Below, piece by piece: positions 47,725 to 55,368 of a stretch of DNA of 64,000 nt; position 1 is the stretch's first letter; each line of letters begins with the position of its first letter. The stretch is taken from NCBI RefSeq assembly GCF_028606985.1, contig NZ_CP117416.1, positions 4,130,001-4,194,000 on the forward strand, given 5' to 3'. The position numbers were made by a program, and so were the translations under genes. Origin of the DNA: Paenibacillus kyungheensis. Lineage in GTDB: Bacteria > Bacillota > Bacilli > Paenibacillales > Paenibacillaceae. The notes beneath the pieces were generated by a model. The model was not told the origin of the DNA. It saw nothing but the letters and a program-made list of their open reading frames with translations, and made no database searches.

Positions 47725-47731
47725 CAAATAC

Positions 47732-47764
47732 AAATCGGGAATCTATCACTTCCCGATTTTTTTC
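47732..47764 (+). terminator. Terminator of the TraX-type operon
   Basis: AAATCGGGAA pairs with TTCCCGATTT, followed by T-run. Confidence 0.88.
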
Positions 47765-47873
47765 TGTCTTTATACAAAAAACCATCGCCTTATGAGTACA
47801 TCTTAGAGTATAATCGTTACCGGAAGTAATCTGTCGGGTATAGGCAGTTTTAAATATAGGAAGGGGAACCCCC

Positions 47874-48101
47874 ATGAAATCGAACAAAAAACACACACTT
47901 ACTGAAGATATGGACTTTTTTACCGCTGGACTGTCTGGCAGTCTAATTACAGTATGGCAGGAAGATCCTGCTGGCGTATATTGTGAAATTGGACGTGGTT
48001 ATGTAGAAGCATATACGAATGAATCTGTTCGTGTTCGGAATCTGCAATCTGGAACCAAAAGCTTATACTCTCGTGAATCGACTATGTTTCAAACAGATTG
48101 A
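47874..48101 (+). CDS. Hypothetical protein, 75 residues
   Basis: Start follows GGAAGGGGAA about six bases upstream. Soluble, mixed sequence with likely beta strands (SLITVWQEDPAGVYCEIGRG, ESVRVRNLQSGTKSLYSRES), suggestive of a small barrel. One Cys. No family recognised. It is monocistronic, bounded by terminators on both sides. Confidence 0.65.
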   Translation: MKSNKKHTLTEDMDFFTAGLSGSLITVWQEDPAGVYCEIGRGYVEAYTNESVRVRNLQSGTKSLYSRESTMFQTD

Positions 48102-48122
48102 TTAATATTTGATCGTATATGT

Positions 48123-48178
48123 AAAAGCCAGTTGTCTACTTTTTCTTTGTAAAGAGGAAGTGAGTAACTGGCTTTTTT
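48123..48178 (+). terminator. Terminator of the 75-residue gene
   Basis: AAAAGCCAGTT pairs with AACTGGCTTTT with T-run; an inner imperfect stem lies between. Confidence 0.85.
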
Positions 48179-48184
48179 GCGTTT

Positions 48185-48227
48185 TTAAAATGATGTTCAT
48201 TTGAAGTTCATATTACGCATCTATACT
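48185..48227 (+). promoter_or_regulatory. Direct-repeat promoter of secreted paralogue 1
   Basis: TTAAAATGATG (48185), TTCATTTGAAG (48196) and TTCATA (48207) recur every 11 bp, and exactly 10 bp after the last TTCAT is a -10 TATACT (48222-48227). The 11-bp pitch and position just upstream of the -10 match OmpR/PhoB-class sites; the hexamers resemble the Gram-positive PhoP box TT(A/T/C)A(C/T)A. Confidence 0.7.
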
Positions 48228-48300
48228 ACGTGAAGAGGTATAACACCTCGGCTAGATATCACAATAAATGTGTTACGAACTTTAGGAGGAATATAAATTT

Positions 48301-48897
48301 ATGAAAACATTAAAAGTACTTTCCAGTGTCGCTCTTTCCGCAGCTTTGTTAGTAGGTTCCCTATCTACTCTATCTACAGCTCAGGCTGCTACTACGACCA
48401 AGTCGGCAACAACTGTGGCTAAAGATGCCAAAGCTATGAACAATGTATTGATTGGTAAAATCAAATCGATTAGCGGTAGCAAAATTACACTATACAAATC
48501 TTCTACGCAACCAGATATTCCTGCTGGTAAAGAAGGAACGACTGCTCCAGCAGCGGGCGAAGCGCCTCCTAGTGGTACAGCGCCTGCTGCTCCGCCTACT
48601 GGCTCTGCTCCAACCGCAGGAACAGGAACGACTCCACCTACTCAATCTTTCAGTACAACGACAACCAGTGTCACTGTAAGCAGTACGACAAGTATCGTCA
48701 GTGTAACGCGCGCCGCAGGTAGCACCAAAGCAACAGAAACCAAAAAAACACTATCCAGTCTCAAAGCAGGTGATATTATTTTCGTAACACTAGCTTCAGG
48801 TACAACCAAAGCGACCAAAATTGAAATTATGCCTGCTACCACTACTCCAAAAGCAACAACTACCAAATCTACTGCAAAATCAACCACAACAAAATGA
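48301..48897 (+). CDS. Secreted split-domain protein, paralogue 1
   Basis: 198 residues. Signal peptide MKTLKVLSSVALSAALLVGS with cleavage near AQA. A conserved domain is split in two: IGKIKSISGSKITLYKS (about 51-67) and, after a Pro/Ala/Gly-rich insert, SVTVSSTTSI to KTLSSLKAGDIIFVTLASGT and ATKIEI (about 120-180). The C-terminal tail is Thr/Lys-rich. The split pattern resembles a DUF5666-like OB-fold-type domain. Two paralogues lie downstream. Function unknown; cell-wall or extracellular location inferred. Confidence 0.75.
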   Translation: MKTLKVLSSVALSAALLVGSLSTLSTAQAATTTKSATTVAKDAKAMNNVLIGKIKSISGSKITLYKSSTQPDIPAGKEGTTAPAAGEAPPSGTAPAAPPTGSAPTAGTGTTPPTQSFSTTTTSVTVSSTTSIVSVTRAAGSTKATETKKTLSSLKAGDIIFVTLASGTTKATKIEIMPATTTPKATTTKSTAKSTTTK

Positions 48898-48995
48898 ACT
48901 ATAACAAGCAAATGATCATCTAATTTATGATTTAAAAAATATTTTTTAAGATTGTTTTCCCACAAACTGTAAAGCATCCCTTGTTGAAACAATAA

Positions 48996-49033
48996 GGCAG
49001 TGAACCGTTGAAGCTAGCGGTTTGCTGCCTTTT
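48996..49033 (+). terminator. Terminator of secreted paralogue 1
   Basis: GGCAGTGAACCG pairs with CGGTTTGCTGCC, followed by TTTT. Confidence 0.8.
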
Positions 49034-49080
49034 ACTTGTATTTACTGTTGTTTAGACAATTTTATGGTAAAAATCAGGTT

Positions 49081-49134
49081 TTAATGTTCTATTCATTTTT
49101 AGTTCACATTGAGTTCATAATCCCTATCTATACT
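49081..49134 (+). promoter_or_regulatory. Direct-repeat promoter of secreted paralogue 2
   Basis: Four hexamers at an 11-bp pitch: TTAATG (49081), TTCATT (49092), TTCACA (49103), TTCATA (49114). Ten bases after the final TTCAT lies TATACT (49129-49134), the same geometry as ahead of paralogues 1 and 3. Confidence 0.75.
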
Positions 49135-49188
49135 TCCGTTTAAGGACGTGCCTATTGAACAGTCCTTCAAATTAAAGGAGGTATATTC

Positions 49189-50013
49189 ATGAAGACACTT
49201 AAAGTATTATCTAACGTAGCTTTCTCAGCAGCGCTTATTGCAGGTGCTGTAGCAGCTCCATCCGCATTTGCAGCATCTTCTTCAGATCAATCGAAATCAA
49301 CATCTGTACAATCACAGCAACGCACGGTACTTGCAGATGCACCTGCATTACCGGATGGAACAACTCCACCAGCTCCTCCAATAGGTGGCCCTACTCCACC
49401 TGCACCTGGTAAAGATGGTGGCCCGGGATTGAAAGGTGAAAAAGCAGATGTTATCGGTCAAATTAAATCGATCAATGGTAATCAAATTACGATCACTGCG
49501 CCTGAAAAACCACCACTACCGGCAACAGATCGTAAAGTAAATACGAAATCCAGTTCTAAAAATACGAAATCTTCTACAAAATCATCTGTTAGTAAAGATA
49601 CGTATAGCAAACCACAAGGACCGTTGCCAGAAGGTACAAGTGTAACCATCAATGTGTATAGTGGCACAGATATTATCAAAACTTCACACAGTCCAGAAAA
49701 AGGACATATCGAAACGACTATTTCGTTATCTGACCTTAACGTTGGTGATCATATTGCTGTAATCCTTGCATCAGATACAAGCAAACAAGCAACGAAAATC
49801 GAAGTGCATGAAGCTCCACAACCACCAGCAAATGGAGGCACTCCACCAACGCCACCTGCGCCTAAAGATGGAAGCACTCCGCCAGCTCCACCGGCACCAG
49901 CAGATGGAAGTACTCCTCCTACACCACCAGCTCCACCTGTAGATGGCAGTACCCCGCCTACTCCGCCAGCAGATGCTTCTGCTCCAGTAGCGACAGAAGA
50001 ATCTTCTTCATAA
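49189..50013 (+). CDS. Secreted split-domain protein, paralogue 2, with proline-rich tail
   Basis: 274 residues. Signal peptide almost identical to paralogue 1 (MKTLKVLSNVAFSAALIAGA). Domain halves IGQIKSINGNQITI and VTINVYSGTDII to SLSDLNVGDHIAVILASDT and ATKIEV flank a Ser/Lys-rich insert. Pro-rich segments lie before the domain and as a C-terminal repeat tail (GSTPPTPPAP). Strong AAAGGAGG before the start. Extracellular and possibly wall-spanning; function unknown. Confidence 0.78.
   Translation: MKTLKVLSNVAFSAALIAGAVAAPSAFAASSSDQSKSTSVQSQQRTVLADAPALPDGTTPPAPPIGGPTPPAPGKDGGPGLKGEKADVIGQIKSINGNQITITAPEKPPLPATDRKVNTKSSSKNTKSSTKSSVSKDTYSKPQGPLPEGTSVTINVYSGTDIIKTSHSPEKGHIETTISLSDLNVGDHIAVILASDTSKQATKIEVHEAPQPPANGGTPPTPPAPKDGSTPPAPPAPADGSTPPTPPAPPVDGSTPPTPPADASAPVATEESSS
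49831..49969 (+). repeat. In-frame proline-rich repeat of paralogue 2
   Basis: Four copies of a roughly 11-13-residue unit, NGG/DGSTPPxPPAP with small linkers. The nucleotide copies vary at third positions, so the repeat is older than the 76-bp arrays and kept at protein level. Confidence 0.75.
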
Positions 50014-50062
50014 AATATGATCATTTATCATATCGTTATTGATAGCTAATACGATATATGAA

Positions 50063-50110
50063 TATAGCAAAAAAAAGAGTGAATAATCCTGTTCACTCTT
50101 TTTTGCTATA
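50063..50110. terminator. Bidirectional terminator between paralogues 2 and 3
   Basis: TATAGCAAAAAAAAGAGTGA pairs with TTCACTCTTTTTTGCTATA; the two genes converge on it. Confidence 0.88.
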
Positions 50111-50113
50111 TTA

Positions 50114-50887
50114 TTAGTTAGCTGTAGTTGTGTTATCTGTTGTTGAAGATGTTGGACTAGAAGTATCATCTTTCATCTGACCGCCTCTTATTCCACCGCC
50201 CATACCGTTAACTATTTGAATCTGGTCTCCTAACGAAGAATCATCAGTGTTCAACCAGACATTGATAACATCATCTGCTTTGAGATCGGAAAGTGCTTTG
50301 GTCGTTGTCGTCATTTCATTATTTTCCATCGTCATTGCAGAGATCACTGTGTTATCAGATACAGTAATAGTCATTGTCTCTTCTGAAAACATATTGTTTC
50401 CGCCTCTATCGCCTTGTTCAGCAGGTGTTGAGCCTGTTGCGCTATTATTGGTGGTATCCGATGTTCCAGATGCCGCTGGAGCTTGTGAACCTGCATTAGC
50501 AGGTACTTGAGCAGACTCTCCATCAGGCGTAGCTGGAGGAACTTGTCCGCCATCTGCTGGAGAAGCACCTCCATCACCTGGTTGCCCTTCTGGTGGTGTA
50601 CTCATACCACCGTCTCTATCTTTTCCCATCTGAGAAGGATCTATTGTTGATTTGTATAAAGTGATACTATTTCCATCGATAGATTTGATTTTGCCCATTA
50701 GATCAGCAGTTGCTTGTTCTATACCTGTACTCGGTGTAGCAGTGGCTTGTGTAGTAGAATCAGTTGCAGAAGCGTCTGCTGTACTGGTCGTTGTCTGTGC
50801 TGTTAATGCAGTCTCACTATTTGTACTGCATCCAGATAACATAGCGATCGCCATCGTAGTTCCTAAAAGAAGTGTCCATTTCTTCAT
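50114..50887 (-). CDS. Split-domain lipoprotein, paralogue 3
   Basis: 257 residues with a lipoprotein signal (lipobox MLSGC) in place of the cleaved peptide of its paralogues. Domain halves MGKIKSIDGNSITLYKS and MTITVSDNTVISAM to ALSDLKADDVINVWL flank an insert of about 90 residues rich in Gly, Pro, Ala and Asp. Convergent with paralogue 2. It would be tethered to the outer face of the membrane. Function unknown. Confidence 0.75.
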   Translation of the reverse strand: MKKWTLLLGTTMAIAMLSGCSTNSETALTAQTTTSTADASATDSTTQATATPSTGIEQATADLMGKIKSIDGNSITLYKSTIDPSQMGKDRDGGMSTPPEGQPGDGGASPADGGQVPPATPDGESAQVPANAGSQAPAASGTSDTTNNSATGSTPAEQGDRGGNNMFSEETMTITVSDNTVISAMTMENNEMTTTTKALSDLKADDVINVWLNTDDSSLGDQIQIVNGMGGGIRGGQMKDDTSSPTSSTTDNTTTAN

Positions 50888-50946
50888 TCCAATTGCCTCC
50901 TTGTGTGTAGCCTGCCATCGTGTAGTGATGTGCTGGCTGTGAAGCT

Positions 50947-50989
50947 ATTGTAAAAGAGGCATATGAACTCCTTGTGAATAGTTATTAAA
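50947..50989 (-). promoter_or_regulatory. Direct-repeat promoter of lipoprotein paralogue 3
   Basis: On the minus strand TTTAAT (from 50989), TTCACA (from 50978) and TTCATA (from 50967) recur every 11 bp. Ten bases after the last TTCAT is TACAAT (50952-50947). This is the same layout as ahead of paralogues 1 and 2, though the gene faces the other way. Confidence 0.7.
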
Positions 50990-51013
50990 AAGATTTTAAG
51001 GTTTCTGGTTATT

Positions 51014-51565
51014 CTAGACGGTCATCATTCTATAATTAATCATATCGTTGACAGATTGTTCAACACGTTGCTTCAATTCTTCACTCAGTACAAAATGAAT
51101 TTGGTCTTCATTCTCCTCTATTCGTTCAATCTGATGATCTACGGCAAATACATTTTTGGCAAAACAATGGGCTCCCATTGAAGCCAGGATCGGCTTAACT
51201 CCATAATCGATCGATAACAAGTTGGATATCGTTCCACCTACCAAATACGTAGCCACTATTTTATGCTCCAACCCTTTTTGCGGTAACAGATCAATATAAG
51301 CTTTGACCAGTCCAGTTAATGTTGTTTTGTATACAGGACTGACTATAATGATTCCTGTAGCTTCTGCAACTTGTGCATTAGCTTCTAAAATAGCCTTACT
51401 GCCAAAATGAGCATACATCACATCTTCTGCTGGCAACGTAGCTACTTGGATAATAGATACTTCATAGCCGTGATCTATCAACAATTTTGCAGCATAATCG
51501 ACCAGTCCGTTCACACGAGACTTCTTATTAGGGCTACCTGAAATAATCGTGATTTTGTTCATCAT
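51014..51565 (-). CDS. NAD(P)H-dependent FMN reductase (SsuE-like)
   Basis: 183 residues, flavodoxin-like fold. FMN phosphate loop SGSPNKKSRVNGL at the N-terminus, VSPVYKTTLTGLVKAYIDLL, and YLVGGT. SsuE/MsuE-type enzymes supply reduced FMN to a partner monooxygenase. The gene lies 22 bp downstream of an acyl-CoA-dehydrogenase-fold monooxygenase, a natural partner. Confidence 0.9.
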   Translation of the reverse strand: MMNKITIISGSPNKKSRVNGLVDYAAKLLIDHGYEVSIIQVATLPAEDVMYAHFGSKAILEANAQVAEATGIIIVSPVYKTTLTGLVKAYIDLLPQKGLEHKIVATYLVGGTISNLLSIDYGVKPILASMGAHCFAKNVFAVDHQIERIEENEDQIHFVLSEELKQRVEQSVNDMINYRMMTV

Positions 51566-51587
51566 ATAGCATCTGCACCTTTCTCAA

Positions 51588-52835
51588 TTAGACTGTTAAG
51601 ATCGGTCGATACGAAAGAGTCAGTAGATTTTGAGGGGGTAAGCCTAATAAGATACGTCCATACAATTCAAGTCCAGTCGATGCAGTGGTTAGTGCATGAT
51701 TCGCTCCACCGCGAATATCGCGATAAATTTGAGAAAGTGGGTTAGAATCAGCGATTACACTACCACCACTTTCGACCATCAACATATCGACACTTTCAGT
51801 ACATAACATAGCGGCATAACCAATATCCGTTTGAATTTGGGCAAATTCTTTTTCAGTAAATGGCTGTTTCTTCTGAATATGATACTCAAGACTTTCGATC
51901 GAACGATTAATATGCAGGTGAGCGGATTCAATCTTCATCGCTGCAAGCCCTACTTTATACTGAATATGCCCTACTTCTGCTTGTATGCTGTGAGTAGTCA
52001 TTGTTATTCCTTTGCGAGTGGCTGTCTCAACAAAATACTCCAAACCACCTCTAGCCAAACCAAGAATAGCGCTAATGCCTGTAGTTAATGTCGAAATAAT
52101 AAGAGTATACGGTTTGTATTGGTTGATATGTTCTGATTCATTGGATAGAACATTCATATTTGTATACATATTTTCGCTTTGATCCACGATATATTTATCA
52201 GGAATAAATACATTATGAATTTGTATGCTATTACTAGACGAACCTCGCAGACTCATCGTATACCAGTCATCTATAATCGTCACTTCACTCATCGGAACTA
52301 CTGCTAATAACATACTCGCATTGTCTTTCACCGACCGATTATCTCTTAGATTCAATAAAGCGTGAGTAGCATGTTTAGAACCGGAAGCAAATCCCCATAG
52401 ACCTTGTTCCACTAGATACCCACCATCTACTTTTTGAAAATCAACTTTACGCCCTTGTAAAACAGAACAGAATCGCACTTCCTCTTCTTCTTCAAAAATC
52501 AAATCTAACACTTGAGGGCTTAAAGACAATGTTGCATTAAAATTATTGCCGTTAATAATCTGTACTACCCAACCTACTGAACCATTCCCTTTAGCAACTT
52601 CAGAAATAATTTCGACTAACGCCCGGATACTTACTTCATATCCACCATACTTTTTAAGCGTTCCTAATTTAAATAATCCTGCCGCAGCAAGTTGTTCAAT
52701 AAGTTCTTCCGGGATGTGTCGATCTTCATCAATTTGCTGTCCGAACTTTCTCAGCACTGGAAATAAATCAGTAGCACGTTGTAATAATTGTTCTTCCTCG
52801 TTGGTAAGTTGATGTCGTACATCTAAGTTACTCAT
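51588..52835 (-). CDS. Flavin-dependent monooxygenase of the acyl-CoA dehydrogenase fold (SfnB/DszC-like)
   Basis: 415 residues from ATG 52835, after AGGAGAG. Pattern LPEELIEQLAAAGLFKLGTLKKYGGYE-like N-domain (here IPEELIEQ), middle GLWGFASGSKHATHALL, and a C-terminal helical domain with GGANHALTTASTGLELYG. The W-x-FxSG signature favours two-component monooxygenases over true acyl-CoA dehydrogenases. With the FMN reductase downstream it probably hydroxylates or desulfurises a small aromatic or sulfur compound. Substrate is inferred only by family. Confidence 0.82.
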   Translation of the reverse strand: MSNLDVRHQLTNEEEQLLQRATDLFPVLRKFGQQIDEDRHIPEELIEQLAAAGLFKLGTLKKYGGYEVSIRALVEIISEVAKGNGSVGWVVQIINGNNFNATLSLSPQVLDLIFEEEEEVRFCSVLQGRKVDFQKVDGGYLVEQGLWGFASGSKHATHALLNLRDNRSVKDNASMLLAVVPMSEVTIIDDWYTMSLRGSSSNSIQIHNVFIPDKYIVDQSENMYTNMNVLSNESEHINQYKPYTLIISTLTTGISAILGLARGGLEYFVETATRKGITMTTHSIQAEVGHIQYKVGLAAMKIESAHLHINRSIESLEYHIQKKQPFTEKEFAQIQTDIGYAAMLCTESVDMLMVESGGSVIADSNPLSQIYRDIRGGANHALTTASTGLELYGRILLGLPPQNLLTLSYRPILTV

Positions 52836-52969
52836 ATTTATCTCTCCTCTTTTTATACACATGTATATTTAATTGATGTTTGTAGTTTAAATAGTATGAT
52901 GTATAATAAATCGCAGCAAGAATCAAAATCATAAATATGTAGAATAACAATACAGATAGGAGAATTTGT

Positions 52970-53530
52970 ATGGATAAAAAGAAAGAAGATCTTAGAGTAA
53001 AACGTACACATAAGTTGTTACAGCAATCATTATTAGAGTTGATCGAAAAACAATCTTTTGAAACGATAACCGTCAAACAAATTTGTGATCTAGCTATGGT
53101 TCATCGGACTACGTTTTATACTCATTTTGATGACAAATTCCAATTACTTTCGCATACGCTACAGCAGATTGCAGAACAAGAATTCAAATTAGCCCAGCAT
53201 ACGCCTACAGAAATCTTTCAAGAACTACTTGCGGTTACAACAAAACACAAAAACTTATTTTCACAACTGTTATCCGAAGAAAAAGATTCATTACGTAATA
53301 TTATCCGCCGTGATATGGGAAATGGTATTAAAGAATATGTAACTGCTCATTCTACACATATGAGTGCTATCGATATTGAGATTACTGTAGAGGCTTATGT
53401 AGGAGCGGTCTTAGGTGTACTTCATTGGTGGATCGACAATAAAATGCCGATCGATCAATCTGAACTGCATACCAAGTTAAAATTGCTAATGGACTGGGAT
53501 TTTCTCAAACTACAAAACGTTAAAGATTAA
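52970..53530 (+). CDS. TetR-family regulator divergent from the monooxygenase
   Basis: 186 residues; HTH SFETITVKQICDLAMVHRTTFYTHFDDK. C-terminal region matches the YsiA/DhaS-like TetR_C group. It is divergent from the monooxygenase-reductase pair across 134 bp, the usual position of its repressor. An ATACA-N2-TGTAT dyad at about 52854 is a weak operator candidate. Confidence 0.88.
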   Translation: MDKKKEDLRVKRTHKLLQQSLLELIEKQSFETITVKQICDLAMVHRTTFYTHFDDKFQLLSHTLQQIAEQEFKLAQHTPTEIFQELLAVTTKHKNLFSQLLSEEKDSLRNIIRRDMGNGIKEYVTAHSTHMSAIDIEITVEAYVGAVLGVLHWWIDNKMPIDQSELHTKLKLLMDWDFLKLQNVKD

Positions 53531-53602
53531 TATCGAATTCGTGTTAAAATATACGATATCTATAAGATTTGATCCTATACATAGTTGCAGAATGGAGTGT
53601 TG

Positions 53603-53986
53603 ATGATGTTAAACGTACTGAATCCTACCAATATTGCAGAAGAATTAGCCAAAATTACAGAGCACTGGTCACCCCGAATCATTGGACAGGTGAACGATCA
53701 ATATGTCAAAGTCGCTAAAGTGAAAGGTGAACTGGTCTGGCATCAACATGATCATGAAGATGAGTTATTTTTAGTGGTCTATGGCAGCATTGTGATTCGT
53801 CTCCAAGATGCTGAAGACATCACTTTGCAAAAAGGGGAGTTCTATATTGTCCCTAAAGGAACGATGCATAATCCGCTCGCGGAAGAAGAATGCGGATTAG
53901 TCTTGATCGAATCTGTAAGTACCAAGCATACCGGCGATGTAGAATCTCCATTAACCAAGTCGATCGAAGACCAACTGTCATCTTAA
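53603..53986 (+). CDS. Cupin-domain protein
   Basis: 127 residues, started at ATG 53603 or 53606 after GGAG. Cupin motif 1 is WHQHDHEDELFLVVYGSI and motif 2 GEFYIVPKGTMHNPLA, giving His/Glu metal ligands. Follows the TetR gene by 72 bp. May be a small isomerase or dioxygenase, or a sensor; substrate unknown. Confidence 0.85.
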   Translation: MMLNVLNPTNIAEELAKITEHWSPRIIGQVNDQYVKVAKVKGELVWHQHDHEDELFLVVYGSIVIRLQDAEDITLQKGEFYIVPKGTMHNPLAEEECGLVLIESVSTKHTGDVESPLTKSIEDQLSS

Positions 53987-54020
53987 TACCTATCAACTAC
54001 TCACTAGGGAGCTGTTGCAT

Positions 54021-54203
54021 ATGTGGAGTAAAGACGGAAGTATTGCCCTTATTGGAACGTTTCTGTATATCATTGGAAATAGTATGATGCTCGCTGAACA
54101 TCCTTATGGCAGAACCGTATTGCTTGTTAGTATTTATGTGATGATAGCAGGTGGAATTTTCTTGATGATTCAGAAATACCGTAAACGGAAATCTAAGATT
54201 TAA
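54021..54203 (+). CDS. Small two-helix membrane protein
   Basis: 60 residues from ATG 54021, nine bases after GGGAG. Two hydrophobic helices and a basic tail (QKYRKRKSKI). No family recognised. Follows the cupin gene by 34 bp and precedes a terminator. Confidence 0.65.
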   Translation: MWSKDGSIALIGTFLYIIGNSMMLAEHPYGRTVLLVSIYVMIAGGIFLMIQKYRKRKSKI

Positions 54204-54208
54204 AATAT

Positions 54209-54246
54209 AAAAAGCGAAGCCTATTAAGATTAGGGTTCGCTTTTTT
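54209..54246 (+). terminator. Terminator after the cupin operon
   Basis: AAAAAGCGAAGCCT pairs with AGGGTTCGCTTTTT. Confidence 0.82.
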
Positions 54247-54297
54247 ATATCTATTTCGATATTCTATTCAAATTCCTTTTCCCGTTCAATCTAACCT

Positions 54298-54408
54298 TTA
54301 TTGAAAAAATAAAAGATCACTTACTTTCCAAGCTAAGAAAAACATACCTACTGCTGCCAAATACACCCCGCTCATAAATGCCCATGCGTGTTCATCTATT
54401 TTCGCCAT
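54298..54408 (-). CDS. Very small single-pass membrane protein (36 residues)
   Basis: Too short for ordinary ORF calling. ATG 54408 follows AAAGGAGG by nine bases. The product MAKIDEHAWAFMSGVYLAAV continues to a hydrophobic helix (GMFFLAWKVSDLLFF) and stops at 54298. The strong ribosome site, acidic/His start and single helix make it a credible gene. Function unknown; the family is not recognised. Confidence 0.6.
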   Translation of the reverse strand: MAKIDEHAWAFMSGVYLAAVGMFFLAWKVSDLLFFQ

Positions 54409-54480
54409 GATCGTATCCTCCTTTGTACAATTTCGCTGTATTTTCAATTCTAATTACAGGTATGTCTTGATCTTGTATAC

Positions 54481-54526
54481 AAAAAAAAGACCCCGAAATA
54501 CGTGAATGTACGCTTTCGAGGTCTTC
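54481..54526 (-). terminator. Terminator of the IscA-type gene
   Basis: AAGACCTCGAAA pairs with TTTCGGGGTCTT on the minus strand, followed by a long T-run. Confidence 0.85.
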
Positions 54527-54549
54527 TTATACTCATGTCATGTGTTCAC

Positions 54550-54912
54550 TTAATCTTCACAAGGTTGAGCTAATACTTCATCTTCTTCGCGTGTACGGAA
54601 ACTTGATCCGCAACCACAAGTTGCTACAGCATTTGGATTATGAATGGTAAATCCACCACTCATGCCTGATTCTTCAAAATCGACTTCCAACCCGTTCAAG
54701 TATTTCAAATCTTCTTTATCCACAACGACTTTCATATCTTGAATAGTCATATATATATCTTTATCCGTTTCTTCGCTATCAAAGCCCATGGCATAAGAGA
54801 ATCCACTGCAACCGCCAGGGTTCACACCGATGCGTACGAATAGACCGGGTATGTCTTGATCTTCCATAATGCCTTTCATGCGCGAAGCTGCTGCGTCACT
54901 AATTGTAATCAA
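54550..54912 (-). CDS. A-type Fe-S cluster carrier (IscA/SufA/ErpA family)
   Basis: 120 residues; conserved cysteines C35 (GGCSGFSY), C99 and C101 (CGCGSSFR). It accepts and delivers Fe-S clusters to apo-proteins. The C-terminal tail after the Cys motif is acidic and ends QPCED. Start after AAAGGAGG. Nearby NfuA-type and MqnE genes fit a cluster-maturation role. Confidence 0.93.
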   Translation of the reverse strand: MITISDAAASRMKGIMEDQDIPGLFVRIGVNPGGCSGFSYAMGFDSEETDKDIYMTIQDMKVVVDKEDLKYLNGLEVDFEESGMSGGFTIHNPNAVATCGCGSSFRTREEDEVLAQPCED

Positions 54913-55368
54913 TGATATCCCCTCCTTTTCTTTTTCATTATACTCTTCTGTTCCACTGCACTCAAGGCTTATTCATTACGTATAATCTTTCATTTTTTAA
55001 GTAATTGTATTGCCCGCGTTACATGAGAGGTTTATAATGGGTAAGTGAAGGATGACAGGAAATGTCGAAATTCTGTCAAAAACAAAACATCGTTACACCT
55101 TATGTGCCGTTGTAACTTTTTTCACATTAATTCTTCAAATCAGGTGACTATGTTATGTAATTTGTTGTATATTATATAGTATGCGTTCAAAGATGAAGTT
55201 ATTTTGGCATTTTTATTGTTAGGATTCACAGCATATATGGTGTGCTTTTTTTAATTGCTATTATTCATTGACTCCTTATTGGTGTAAGACAATGACAAGA
55301 GCGTCTTACAAGATTCGGACATCACAGAAGATAGACAGAAGTTTTAAGGAGAACAGGAGGAACCTAGC
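54913..55368. other. Divergent intergenic region IscA-type gene / mqnE
   Basis: 456 bp with promoters of both genes. AT-rich middle (TTGTATATTATATAGTATG near 55163-55180). No ORF or structured RNA that I can support. Confidence 0.4.

Noticed and set aside
52854-52866. ATACA-N2-TGTAT dyad as operator of the TetR gene
   Set aside because: Too short to separate from chance in AT-rich DNA; kept only as a weak remark.
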